Origin: VBAS01 sp965652775
GTDB taxonomy: Bacteria; Bacteroidota; Bacteroidia; Chitinophagales; Chitinophagaceae
Direction of reading: 5' to 3'
DNA length: 9,858 nt
Assembly (NCBI GenBank): GCA_965652775.1
Contig: CBFGXP010000151.1
Coordinates: 1 to 9,858 of the forward strand
In this document: positions 1-7,084 of the stretch, one piece after another
Position numbering within the stretch: the first letter of the stretch is position 1
Layout of the letters: the number at the start of each line of letters is the position of its first letter
Notes under the pieces: model-generated
What the model was told of the DNA's origin: nothing
Database searches by the model: none
The model's input: only the letters and a program-made list of their open reading frames with translations
Position numbers and translations under genes: made by a program

Positions 1-249
1 GACAAAGAATTTGCAGAAGTGGATTCATTTGTAAAAAGAAATTCACTGGAAAAATTCGGGCCTGTAAGAACAGTAAAACCGGAGCTGGTTTTTGAGATCG
101 CATTCGAGGGTATTGCAGCCAGCAATCGTCATAAATCAGGTGTGGCATTGCGATTCCCCCGGATCAATCGCTGGCGAAAAGATAAAAAACCCGAAGAGAT
201 CAACACCCTTGATGATCTGAAAAAAATGCTCGAGGTATACGGAAAATAA
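1..249 (+). CDS. ATP-dependent DNA ligase, C-terminal fragment (5' end outside window)
   Basis: The reading frame is open from base 1 to the TAA ending at 249, giving the last 82 residues of a longer protein. The fragment contains V-F-E-I-A-F-E-G-I, then S-x-R-H-K-S-G-V-A-L-R-F-P-R-I and R-W-R-x-D-K. This is the OB-fold tail of ATP-dependent DNA ligases; the R-F-P-R-I...R-W-R-D-K stretch is nucleotidyltransferase motif VI, which orients the ATP phosphates during enzyme adenylylation. The nucleotidyltransferase domain with the catalytic lysine lies upstream of the window. A helicase of the ligase-associated type follows after 47 bp and PdeM follows that. This is the known ligase-helicase-exonuclease-phosphoesterase repair cassette, so the ligase most likely works in DNA break repair rather than replication. 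The exonuclease member would be expected further left, which cannot be checked here. Confidence 0.93.
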   Translation, partial: DKEFAEVDSFVKRNSLEKFGPVRTVKPELVFEIAFEGIAASNRHKSGVALRFPRINRWRKDKKPEEINTLDDLKKMLEVYGK

Positions 250-296
250 CATTTCACCGGGAACATTTTTCATTTCAGGCTTAACTAAATTGCAAG

Positions 297-2861
297 ATGC
301 CTTCTATAAAAGAGACGAAAGGTTATACGATTGTAAATGGAATGTTAGCGTCACAGGATCGCAGGCCTTTTCTATTTCAACAAGAAACATGGCAACATAT
401 AATGAATGGTGAAAGCGGTTTGGTGAATGCACCCACGGGTTGCGGTAAAACCTATTCTGTCTTCCTTGGCGCCATCATTGATTTTATTAATCATCACCAG
501 GATGACTATAAGAAAATTAAGAACAGCGGACTTCAATTATTATGGATCACTCCACTCAGGGCGTTGGCAACTGATATTGGCAGGGCAATGACAGAAGTAA
601 TTAATGCACTTGAAATGAATTGGAAGGTGGGAATACGGAATGGGGATACTTCTACTGCGGAAAGAGCAAAGCAGAAAAAACAAATGCCCGAAATATTGAT
701 CATCACCCCGGAAAGCCTCCATTTGTTAATAGGACAAAGAGATTATGCTGAAGTTTTTTCTTCATTAAAAATTATTGCCGTTGATGAATGGCATGAGCTG
801 ATTGGAAGCAAAAGAGGGGTACAGGTGGAGCTGGCAGTTGCAAGAATAGTTAATTGTCAATGGTCAATGGTGAATGGTCATATTGAGAACTCACATTCAC
901 CATTCACTATTCACCATTCACGACTCTCCGTTTGGGGTATTAGCGCAACGATCGGAAATCTTGAAGAAGCAAGTGAAGTGTTGTTATCACCATTAAAGAA
1001 AAACGGTGTGATGGTGAAAGCTGAAATGAAAAAACAAATTGAGGTTGAATCCATCTTTCCTGATGAAATAGAGAAATATCCATGGGCAGGTCACCTTGGT
1101 ATTAAACTCATCAATAAAATTCTTCCGATCATTCATGAAAGCAAGACCACACTCATATTTATAAATACCCGTGGCATGAGTGAGATCTGGTACCAGCAAT
1201 TATTAAATGCTTCTCCCGATCTTGCAGGCGCCATCGCTTTGCATCATGGAAGTGTGGAAAGAGAATTGCGTGATTGGGTGGAAGAAAATTTACATACTGG
1301 TAAATTAAAAGCGGTTGTTTGTACAGCTTCTCTTGATCTTGGTGTTGATTTCCGTCCTGTAGAAACCGTGATCCAGGTAGGATCCCCAAAAGGAGTTGCC
1401 CGTTTTTTACAACGTGCGGGTCGTAGTGGTCATCAGCCGGATGCCATAAGTAAAATTTATTTTCTTCCAACGCATTCACTTGAACTTGTTGAAGCGGCTG
1501 CCCTGAAATCTGCGATCAAAGAAGAATTGATCGAAAGTCGTGAGCCTATGTTGTTATGTTACGATGTGCTATTGCAATGGCTTTGCACACTGGCTATTTC
1601 AGATGGATTTATTGCTGATGAAATTTTTAACGAGATAAGATCCACTTACTGCTATAGTGAGATCACGGAAGATGAGTGGCAACAAATTCTTCATCATCTC
1701 ACCTCCGGTGGAAATGCTTTGCAACAATATGATGAATACAAAAAAGTGGAACTGATTGATGGAGTGTACAGGGTTACTTCAAAAAGAATTGCGATGCGGC
1801 ACCGCCTGCATATCGGCACCATCGTAAGTGAGCCGATGATGAAAGTTCAATTGTTACATGGTGGATTTATCGGTGTAATTGAAGAATGGTTTATCAGCCG
1901 GCTCACGCCTGGCGAAGTTTTTTCGTTGGCAGGAAGAAAATTGGAATATGTTTCTTCAAAGGATATGACGGCCTACGTAAGAAAATCAACTGCAAAAAAA
2001 TCTATTGTTCCAAGCTGGCAGGGCGGCCGTATGCCCCTGAGTGCAAATTTGGGAAAGAAGCTGCGGGAAACGTTGAACGCCGTGAGTAGTGAGTTGTCAG
2101 TGGTGAATGATTATGAAACTCACAACTCACCACTCACCACTCACAACAAAGCTGAGGAACTAACAATCTTACAACCACTCTTCGCACTTCAGCAATATCT
2201 TTCACATTTACCAAAAGCAAATGAATTATTGATAGAGCAAATTGAAACTGATGAAGGGCATCATTTATTTGTTTATCCCTTTGAAGGTCGTTTAGTGCAT
2301 GAAGCGATGGCTGCTATTCTTGCTTTTCGTATCAGCAGGATCACACCGATCACTTTTTCTTTTGCCATGAATGATTACGGTTTTGAATTACTCAGCGATC
2401 AACCGATACCGCTTGATGATTCAAATGCCTATGAATTATTTTCCCCTGAGAATTTATTTGAAGACATACAGCGAAGCGTAAACAGTACGGAAATGGCAAA
2501 AAGAAAATTCCGTGATATCGCAACGATCGGCGGTTTGATCTTCCAGGGAATGCCCGGTGAAAGAAAAAAGGCCCGTCACCTGCAGGCGTCTGCATCACTT
2601 TTATTTAATGTATTTGCTGAATACGAGCAGCATAATTTATTGCTGCGACAAGCGTATAACGAGGTTTTTGCCCAACAAATGGAAGAAACGAGATTGCGTG
2701 ACATGCTGAACAGGATCCAGCAATCAAAAATTATTATCACTTTTCCTGAACGATATACACCGTTCTGCTTCCCGATAAAAGTAGATAGCATGCGGGAAGA
2801 TCTTTCTTCGGAAAAATTAGAAGACAGGGTGAGAAAGATGCAGACAGAATTGATGAGATGA
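297..2861 (+). CDS. Ligase-associated DNA damage response DEXH-box helicase (Lhr-core type)
   Basis: This 854-residue superfamily 2 helicase is predicted to translocate on and unwind nucleic acid using ATP, as part of the ligase-associated repair cassette. Visible motifs in order: Walker A A-P-T-G-C-G-K-T (45-52), T-P-L-R-A-L-A (85-91), T-P-E-S-L (137-141), D-E-W-H (163-166), S-A-T (216-218), T-L-I-F-I-N-T-R (285-292), the motif V region near 341-351 and Q-R-A-G-R-S-G-H (372-379). The winged-helix and Lhr-core C-terminal region follows. ATG 297 is preferred because the Lhr-type N-terminal F-Q-x-E-T-W segment starts soon after it. The protein is somewhat longer than I expect for the family. 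Two low-complexity segments, about residues 187-209 and exactly 596-616, are encoded by heptamer inverted repeats and look like insertions. The first lies between motifs II and III, but all catalytic motifs are intact. The gene is probably cotranscribed with the ligase and pdeM. Confidence 0.95.
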   Translation: MPSIKETKGYTIVNGMLASQDRRPFLFQQETWQHIMNGESGLVNAPTGCGKTYSVFLGAIIDFINHHQDDYKKIKNSGLQLLWITPLRALATDIGRAMTEVINALEMNWKVGIRNGDTSTAERAKQKKQMPEILIITPESLHLLIGQRDYAEVFSSLKIIAVDEWHELIGSKRGVQVELAVARIVNCQWSMVNGHIENSHSPFTIHHSRLSVWGISATIGNLEEASEVLLSPLKKNGVMVKAEMKKQIEVESIFPDEIEKYPWAGHLGIKLINKILPIIHESKTTLIFINTRGMSEIWYQQLLNASPDLAGAIALHHGSVERELRDWVEENLHTGKLKAVVCTASLDLGVDFRPVETVIQVGSPKGVARFLQRAGRSGHQPDAISKIYFLPTHSLELVEAAALKSAIKEELIESREPMLLCYDVLLQWLCTLAISDGFIADEIFNEIRSTYCYSEITEDEWQQILHHLTSGGNALQQYDEYKKVELIDGVYRVTSKRIAMRHRLHIGTIVSEPMMKVQLLHGGFIGVIEEWFISRLTPGEVFSLAGRKLEYVSSKDMTAYVRKSTAKKSIVPSWQGGRMPLSANLGKKLRETLNAVSSELSVVNDYETHNSPLTTHNKAEELTILQPLFALQQYLSHLPKANELLIEQIETDEGHHLFVYPFEGRLVHEAMAAILAFRISRITPITFSFAMNDYGFELLSDQPIPLDDSNAYELFSPENLFEDIQRSVNSTEMAKRKFRDIATIGGLIFQGMPGERKKARHLQASASLLFNVFAEYEQHNLLLRQAYNEVFAQQMEETRLRDMLNRIQQSKIIITFPERYTPFCFPIKVDSMREDLSSEKLEDRVRKMQTELMR
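849..921. repeat. Heptamer-armed inverted repeat inside the helicase gene (copy 1)
   Basis: The left arm contains GTCAATG (856-862), GTCAATG (863-869) and GTGAATG (870-876), preceded by a degenerate GTTAATT (849-855). After a 17-base centre, the right arm is CATTCAC, CATTCAC, TATTCAC, CATTCAC (894-921), the reverse complement of the GTGAATG unit. About 23 of 28 arm positions can pair. It is translated as Asn/His/Ser-rich sequence between helicase motifs II and III. The +1 frame is closed by TGA at 871 and the +2 frame by TGA at 884, so only the frame in use is open. Confidence 0.85.
2082..2144. repeat. Heptamer-armed inverted repeat inside the helicase gene (copy 2)
   Basis: Nine consecutive heptamers make 63 bases. 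The left arm is GTGAGTA, GTGAGTT, GTCAGTG, GTGAATG (2082-2109), the centre is ATTATGA (2110-2116), and the right arm is AACTCAC, AACTCAC, CACTCAC, CACTCAC (2117-2144). About 22 of 28 arm positions are complementary. The element begins exactly on codon 596 and ends on codon 616, so it adds 21 codons. The +1 frame is stopped by TGA at 2104 and the +2 frame by TAG at 2087. The unit GTGAATG also occurs in copy 1. Confidence 0.88.
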
Positions 2862-2938
2862 GTAGAGTTAGGATAACCGGCAATTGCCAATTAGTGTTTC
2901 TTCCTTATATCGGAAATCATTAATTTAGCCCTCCTCTT

Positions 2939-3595
2939 ATGAATGCGCTGGTAGCCTACACTATTAATGAAAATGATTTTGTGCTGAGCCCGGAAAGGGT
3001 AATGTTCTGGGAAAAAGAGAAAGCACTTATTATAGCCGATCTTCATATTGGTAAAACGGGTCATTTCAGAAAATCCGGGATACCCGTTCCTCAAAATGTT
3101 TTTAAAGAGGATCTTCAACGATTATTTACTCAAATACTTTATTACAAAGCTGAAAAATTAATAATTGCCGGTGATCTTTCACACAGCAAGTCAAATAAAG
3201 AAATGGATCTTTTCAAAAAATGGCGCAATGACCTCAGTGGTCTTGAAATTATTTTAGTAAATGGCAATCATGATATTCTTGACGAAAAATGGTATGAAGA
3301 ACTGAGAATTGAAACCAGGGATTGTCTTGATGTTGGTGATTTTTCTTTTTGTCATGATCCTGAAGATGCATCTATAAAAAATCAACAGCATTATACTTTC
3401 TGTGGTCATCTTCACCCGGGCATAAGCATACGCGGAAGAGGCAGGCAATTTTTACAATTCCCTTGCTTCTATTTTGGGAACAATACCGGCATTCTCCCGG
3501 CATTCAGCCGTTTTACCGGTTGTGTAAATGTAACTGCCCAAAAAGGAGAGAACGTTTTTGCAATTGTTGATAATGGCATTATGCAGGTGCAGTAA
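2939..3595 (+). CDS. pdeM: Ligase-associated metallophosphoesterase / DNA endonuclease PdeM
   Basis: This is a 218-residue calcineurin-like phosphoesterase with a complete two-metal site: D-x-H (D34, H36), G-D (78-79) with nearby H82, G-N-H-D (109-112), C-H-D (138-140), and G-H-L-H-P-G with H157 and H159. Family knowledge: members encoded beside the ligase-associated helicase are manganese-type phosphoesterases or DNA endonucleases that process DNA ends in the same repair pathway. No signal peptide is visible, so it should be cytoplasmic. It starts at ATG 2939, 77 bp after the helicase stop, probably in the same transcript. The first residues (A-Y-T-I-N...F-V-L-S-P-E-R) match the normal start of the family, so no upstream extension is needed. 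The substrate is inferred from context only. Confidence 0.93.
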   Translation: MNALVAYTINENDFVLSPERVMFWEKEKALIIADLHIGKTGHFRKSGIPVPQNVFKEDLQRLFTQILYYKAEKLIIAGDLSHSKSNKEMDLFKKWRNDLSGLEIILVNGNHDILDEKWYEELRIETRDCLDVGDFSFCHDPEDASIKNQQHYTFCGHLHPGISIRGRGRQFLQFPCFYFGNNTGILPAFSRFTGCVNVTAQKGENVFAIVDNGIMQVQ

Positions 3596-3604
3596 GAAGG
3601 CGAT

Positions 3605-3649
3605 AGTTCTTAGTCACTAGTCGGGAACCAGGAATACAAGTCTCCCACT
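3605..3649. repeat. Decayed heptamer-type inverted repeat between convergent genes; possible terminator
   Basis: After an AGT at 3605-3607 the sequence reads in heptamers: TCTTAGT, CACTAGT, CGGGAAC, CAGGAAT (3608-3635). It then has a loose partner, TCTCCCACT (3641-3649), which can pair with AGT and GGGA on the left. This matches the style of the AGTCGGG arm in lpxB (shared TAGTCGGGA). A run of five T follows (3649-3653). The element lies between convergent pdeM and the DUF5916 gene and could double as a weak terminator, but the stem is imperfect. Confidence 0.45.
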
Positions 3650-3662
3650 TTTTATTAATAAC

Positions 3663-6113
3663 TTATTTTTTTCTCTTCAGCGTGTTATAGTCTATAAAAT
3701 AAATAAAGCGAAGCGTCAGTTCATTTCCGTGGCGCAGGTCAAGCGTTTCTCCAAGGTTATTCAGGTATTTCTTATGCATGGTGCCGTCCACATATTCATC
3801 ATTGCCTAAAAAGTTTTTCCAGCCAAGCACAACGCGGCTACCCAGGCGAAAATCCCATGTATAAAACGCGTCAAGGTTAAAGAAGTTCACATTTTCATCC
3901 TGGTTAGGAATAAAAGGCCGCGGAACATCTTTTCCATTTGCATCTACATTTGCAAATCGTTTATAGATTACTTTGCTCCAGTTATGACGTACCCGCATCG
4001 TCAAATTCATACGGGGAGTTATATTATACACGCCGGAATAAATTGAAGTGATATCAGTAAAATCAACAAAGCTGATGATCGGCTCCCCATTTACTTCCCT
4101 GCCTGCAAAAACAATATAGTCAGTTTCTTTCTCAGATGCATTTGTTATTTGCATTGTCACTTTGTTGCTAAAGCGATACCTGAGACCCAGTTCATACCTG
4201 TAATAAGTATGCTCTTCAGGAATATGAAATACAGAGCCAAGCAAATTATAACTGAAAAAAAGTTTTTTACGGCTATCGCTGCTCCCCTCCAATTCAGCAT
4301 AACTAAAAGGCGGTCGTTGGGCATAGCGGCCCGGCGTATTTAAAACGAAATAATCGTTTTCTCCAAAAGGAAGTGAACCCAGTATGAGATTCACGTCCCA
4401 AAAATTCTTAAACACCCAAAAACCTGAAGCATTTACCCGTAAATAACTAAATGCATAAGGTTTATAAAGCCATCCATAGCTTGATGTAAGCCTGTAATTG
4501 TAAGTAAGAAAGTTTCCTTTCGGCGTAAATTGATTATAGCTTACCTGTCCTGTATAAGAAACTTCGTTTGCCGCGGGAAGAATTCCAAGATCATTTGGAT
4601 CATACTTGTCTGACTCGATCAAATTTTGAAGGAAATATTGGATCTTGCCGCTCACCTTACCGACACGCAGGCTGGTACTAAACCCATCATAACCGGACGT
4701 TCCAAATATCTTACTATAACGAGCTGCTCCCCTTACATTGAATTTATTTTCTTTATCAAAAAAACTAAAATCAAAAGCAGAAACATTTGCATCGCGGTTT
4801 GTGCTTTCTCTTATAACGTTTGTATTGGTGAATGTTACATAAGACCTGTTCTTTAATGCCTGGTCGATCACAATGATATTATAGTTTGCCAATGGTTCGG
4901 TTACAATACTGCTATCAAGACCTGAAGTCTTATGCCTGATTATTGCTCTTTCTCTTTGTGCGATGGCATTAAAAAAACCAATCCCCAGTTTATGTTTTGT
5001 GCGGCCTGAAAATTTGATCGCATTATATAAATTCGTTACCGCTGGATTTTCCATGATCTCATAATTGGGATTGCTTTGAACAAAGCTTTGAACGCTTCTG
5101 AATTTTTGCGGCATCTCTCCCACTCTTCTTGAATAAAATAATCCTGCTTTGTTAAAAAGTTCTGTGCCTTCTGTAAAGAAGGGCCTGTTCTCTTCAAACT
5201 GGATCTCATAAGGAGTAAGGTTATTTACCACATTATCTGAAACCACTTGCCCGAAATCAGGAATAATCGTTGCGTCCAGTGTAAAACTTTCGCTAATCCC
5301 ATACTTTACATCCATGCCCCCGCTTTTTAACCATTCTGCTTTTTTTCCATCCGCAACCGGAGAAATATTGACACCAGTTGATAAGTATGGAGAAAAACTC
5401 AATCGCAGTGGTGGTTCAATGTCTTTAAGTCCTGCGAGATCTCCGAATTGATTTACAAAACCATTCACATTCGGATCAACGAAGTTCCAGAAAGTGGTTT
5501 CATTAGTTTTTCTTGAAAAACGCATGAGCTGTACTCCCCAATCCTGCACATCTTTTTTTGAAAACCGTAAAGAGAAATAAGGGATACGCATTTCCAATGA
5601 CCAACCATTGCTATGCATCTTTGTATTGCTTTCCCAAACAGCGTCCCATGTTCTATCACCATAGTCGCCAAAATCGCCGCTGAAACTTGCCGAAAGTTTT
5701 GCATCGGTCTGCACATTCGCCGATGTAACAAGGAACTGGAAACCGTTTTGATTATCGTTATACGTATCGAAGAAAACAGAAAAATAATCTGCATCGGTTT
5801 GCTGCTCGCCGTCCCTTCCTGTTAACTGTCGTCTTACATTTGAAGGATCATCATATAACATAGCGCCGATATAAATACCGGTGTTATCGTAAAGAATTCT
5901 TACTTCTGATCTTAGCGTTGCTGGTTCGCCGGCTTTTGGAAAGTTTTGGATAAAACCGGTAGCCACCGGTGAGGTCTGCCATGCGGCATCATCAAGATTT
6001 CCATCAATTTTAATTGGACGTTCAGATTTAACTGCCGGTAAACTCCTGGTTTGCGTAGATCCGTGGAGAAATACCACCATCATGGGTAACAGAAAAAAAG
6101 GCTTAATGGCCAT
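3663..6113 (-). CDS. DUF5916 outer-membrane beta-barrel protein with N-terminal CBM9-like domain
   Basis: This is an 816-residue protein. A hydrophobic N-terminus (residues about 4-18, F-F-L-L-P-M-M-V-V-F-L) looks like a Sec signal peptide. Residues about 30-230 form a carbohydrate-binding-module-9-like beta domain, with I-D-G-N-L-D-D-A-A-W (36-45), W-D-A-V-W (156-160) and W-S-L-E-M-R-I-P-Y (171-179). From about 235 to the end, alternating aromatic beta-strands and the conserved E-N-R-P-F-F-T-E-G (308-316) mark the DUF5916 barrel region. It is predicted to sit in the outer membrane. The substrate is unknown; a glycan- or polymer-related role is only suggested by the CBM9-like fold. No SusC/SusD pair, glycosidase or peptidase is nearby, so it is not part of an evident utilisation locus. 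It is separated from the upstream repressor gene by 100 bp, and its own promoter-like element is present. Confidence 0.92.
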   Translation of the reverse strand: MAIKPFFLLPMMVVFLHGSTQTRSLPAVKSERPIKIDGNLDDAAWQTSPVATGFIQNFPKAGEPATLRSEVRILYDNTGIYIGAMLYDDPSNVRRQLTGRDGEQQTDADYFSVFFDTYNDNQNGFQFLVTSANVQTDAKLSASFSGDFGDYGDRTWDAVWESNTKMHSNGWSLEMRIPYFSLRFSKKDVQDWGVQLMRFSRKTNETTFWNFVDPNVNGFVNQFGDLAGLKDIEPPLRLSFSPYLSTGVNISPVADGKKAEWLKSGGMDVKYGISESFTLDATIIPDFGQVVSDNVVNNLTPYEIQFEENRPFFTEGTELFNKAGLFYSRRVGEMPQKFRSVQSFVQSNPNYEIMENPAVTNLYNAIKFSGRTKHKLGIGFFNAIAQRERAIIRHKTSGLDSSIVTEPLANYNIIVIDQALKNRSYVTFTNTNVIRESTNRDANVSAFDFSFFDKENKFNVRGAARYSKIFGTSGYDGFSTSLRVGKVSGKIQYFLQNLIESDKYDPNDLGILPAANEVSYTGQVSYNQFTPKGNFLTYNYRLTSSYGWLYKPYAFSYLRVNASGFWVFKNFWDVNLILGSLPFGENDYFVLNTPGRYAQRPPFSYAELEGSSDSRKKLFFSYNLLGSVFHIPEEHTYYRYELGLRYRFSNKVTMQITNASEKETDYIVFAGREVNGEPIISFVDFTDITSIYSGVYNITPRMNLTMRVRHNWSKVIYKRFANVDANGKDVPRPFIPNQDENVNFFNLDAFYTWDFRLGSRVVLGWKNFLGNDEYVDGTMHKKYLNNLGETLDLRHGNELTLRFIYFIDYNTLKRKK

Positions 6114-6117
6114 TGCA

Positions 6118-6135
6118 GTCAGTTAATTAGCTGAC
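6118..6135. promoter_or_regulatory. Near-perfect 18-bp inverted repeat, candidate operator of the DUF5916 gene
   Basis: GTCAGTTAATTAGCTGAC is palindromic except for one base pair (positions 6 and 13). It begins 5 bp upstream of the start codon of the DUF5916 gene and overlaps the expected transcription start downstream of the -7 box at 6138-6145. Its reverse strand shares A-x-CTAATT with the palindrome before the repressor gene. The operator role is inferred. Confidence 0.45.
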
Positions 6136-6137
6136 GG

Positions 6138-6145
6138 CAAATATA
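6138..6145 (-). promoter_or_regulatory. Bacteroidota-type -7 promoter element for the DUF5916 gene
   Basis: Read on the minus strand this is TATATTTG, an exact match to the TAnnTTTG consensus, 24 bp before the start codon. The -33 region is weak: TATG lies at about 19 bp spacing. It suggests the DUF5916 gene can be transcribed independently of the repressor gene. Confidence 0.6.
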
Positions 6146-6213
6146 ATTCAATAAATCTTGCTTACATAGCTAACGCTCATATTAAACCTGATCACTAAAC
6201 CCTTGAGGACAAA

Positions 6214-6963
6214 TTAGTTCATCTTCTTTTTAAGGGTGCTTACCTGCTGGTGAAGATTCGTAACTATATTGGCTAGTTGGTTTATGTCCCAGCGTTGTTG
6301 GGATACCGCACGGCTAATAACAACCGATGCCTGCCAAAGTTCCACCACATCTTCTGAATTTATCTGGTAAGGTTGATAAGAAGGATTATCACTTACCAGT
6401 GTCAATTTATTTTTAATGCGGTTATTCTTATCGATCCTTTTATAAACGATCCCTTCGGACTTCGAAACAACTATATAGGTATAATTATTTTTCACCTCGT
6501 CAAGCGTTTCCACTTTCTCTCCCACTATGATGGAGCCGCTTGGTGTCGGCAACATTGAATCGCCCATGATCTCAAATGCCCTGTAATTTCCACCCGATAA
6601 CATTGGCAAAGTAAAAGTGTTCAATTCGTCGATGTAGTCTGGATCGGCATACCCATTTAAATAACCGGCTGCCGCTTTCATTGGCACAAAAGGAATATCA
6701 GGTCTTCCGCCGGCAAGTTTCATTGCTCTCCTCTTTGCAAGATAATTGCCTTTGTTCTCGCTTAGATCTTTTCGTAAAACATCGTCCATGGAGAGTTTGA
6801 ATATATCACAAACTGTTTCCAACACTTCAAGATTTGGACGGGCTCTTTCTTCTTCATAAGCACCAATGAGTGATCTTTTGATACGAAGCTTGTCTGCAAA
6901 TTCCTGTTGTGTCCATCCGCGCAGTTTGCGCAGGTATTTCAGATTTTGATTGGCAATGTTCAT
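6214..6963 (-). CDS. XRE-family repressor with LexA/CI-like S24 autoprotease domain
   Basis: This 249-residue regulator has an N-terminal helix-turn-helix (about 7-62; W-T-Q-Q-E-F-A ... S-L-I-G-A-Y-E) and a C-terminal S24 domain (about 90-220). Catalytic residues are visible: G-D-S-M with Ser136 and V-Y-K-R with Lys175. An Ala99-Gly100 pair 37 residues before the serine matches the spacing of the LexA self-cleavage site. Family knowledge: such proteins repress promoters and may be inactivated by RecA-stimulated self-cleavage; many in Bacteroidota have unknown targets. The C-terminal tail (about 222-249) looks like a short helix or coiled coil. It is divergent from surE with 121 bp between the starts. 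A perfect inverted repeat sits next to its start codon, which suggests autoregulation. No phage genes are nearby, so it is probably a chromosomal regulator, possibly of stress responses. Confidence 0.93.
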   Translation of the reverse strand: MNIANQNLKYLRKLRGWTQQEFADKLRIKRSLIGAYEEERARPNLEVLETVCDIFKLSMDDVLRKDLSENKGNYLAKRRAMKLAGGRPDIPFVPMKAAAGYLNGYADPDYIDELNTFTLPMLSGGNYRAFEIMGDSMLPTPSGSIIVGEKVETLDEVKNNYTYIVVSKSEGIVYKRIDKNNRIKNKLTLVSDNPSYQPYQINSEDVVELWQASVVISRAVSQQRWDINQLANIVTNLHQQVSTLKKKMN

Positions 6964-6967
6964 AAGA

Positions 6968-6984
6968 AACTAATTGAGTTAGTT
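6968..6984. promoter_or_regulatory. Inverted repeat before the XRE-S24 gene, candidate autoregulatory operator
   Basis: AACTAA (6968-6973), a 5-base spacer TTGAG, then TTAGTT (6979-6984): perfect 6-bp arms within 17 bp. It is centred about 13 bp upstream of the repressor start codon. Size, symmetry and position fit an operator for a dimeric HTH protein. Binding is inferred. Confidence 0.5.
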
Positions 6985-7035
6985 GCAAAATACTAAATAT
7001 TTTGGTTTTTCAAAGAACATTTTTTAGTAAATCCT

Positions 7036-7067
7036 TTTGGGCAGGCGGGAAAAAACAAACATTTTTG
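7036..7067 (+). promoter_or_regulatory. Candidate Bacteroidota promoter of surE
   Basis: TTTG at 7036-7039 is followed after 20 bases by CATTTTTG at 7060-7067, one mismatch from TAnnTTTG. The ATG of surE lies 17 bases after the -7 box, implying a very short leader. Spacing fits the -33/-7 promoter of the phylum. Confidence 0.5.
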
Positions 7068-7084
7068 CTGTTGAATGAAAACCT

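Noticed and set aside
849..921. CRISPR-like array in the helicase gene
   Set aside because: The units are only 7 bases, have no spacers and face each other as inverted arms, so this is not a CRISPR.
1159..1479. 106-codon antisense frame in the helicase gene
   Set aside because: The + strand carries clear helicase motifs IV-VI here; the antisense product is His/Pro-rich and unrecognisable.
2879..2888. Palindrome GGCAATTGCC between the helicase and pdeM
   Set aside because: Ten bases of symmetry is expected by chance at this scale, and no partner site or promoter placement supports a role.
5465..5794. 109-codon second frame on the - strand within the DUF5916 gene
   Set aside because: It is an out-of-frame reading of the CBM9-like domain region with no recognisable domain.
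5957..5972. Two ACCGGT sites close together in the DUF5916 gene
   Set aside because: Ordinary coding sequence for conserved-looking residues; a short coincidence rather than a repeat.
6214..6963. Prophage or mobile-element repressor
   Set aside because: No integrase, phage structural gene, attachment site or transposase is present, and the flanks are housekeeping-type genes.
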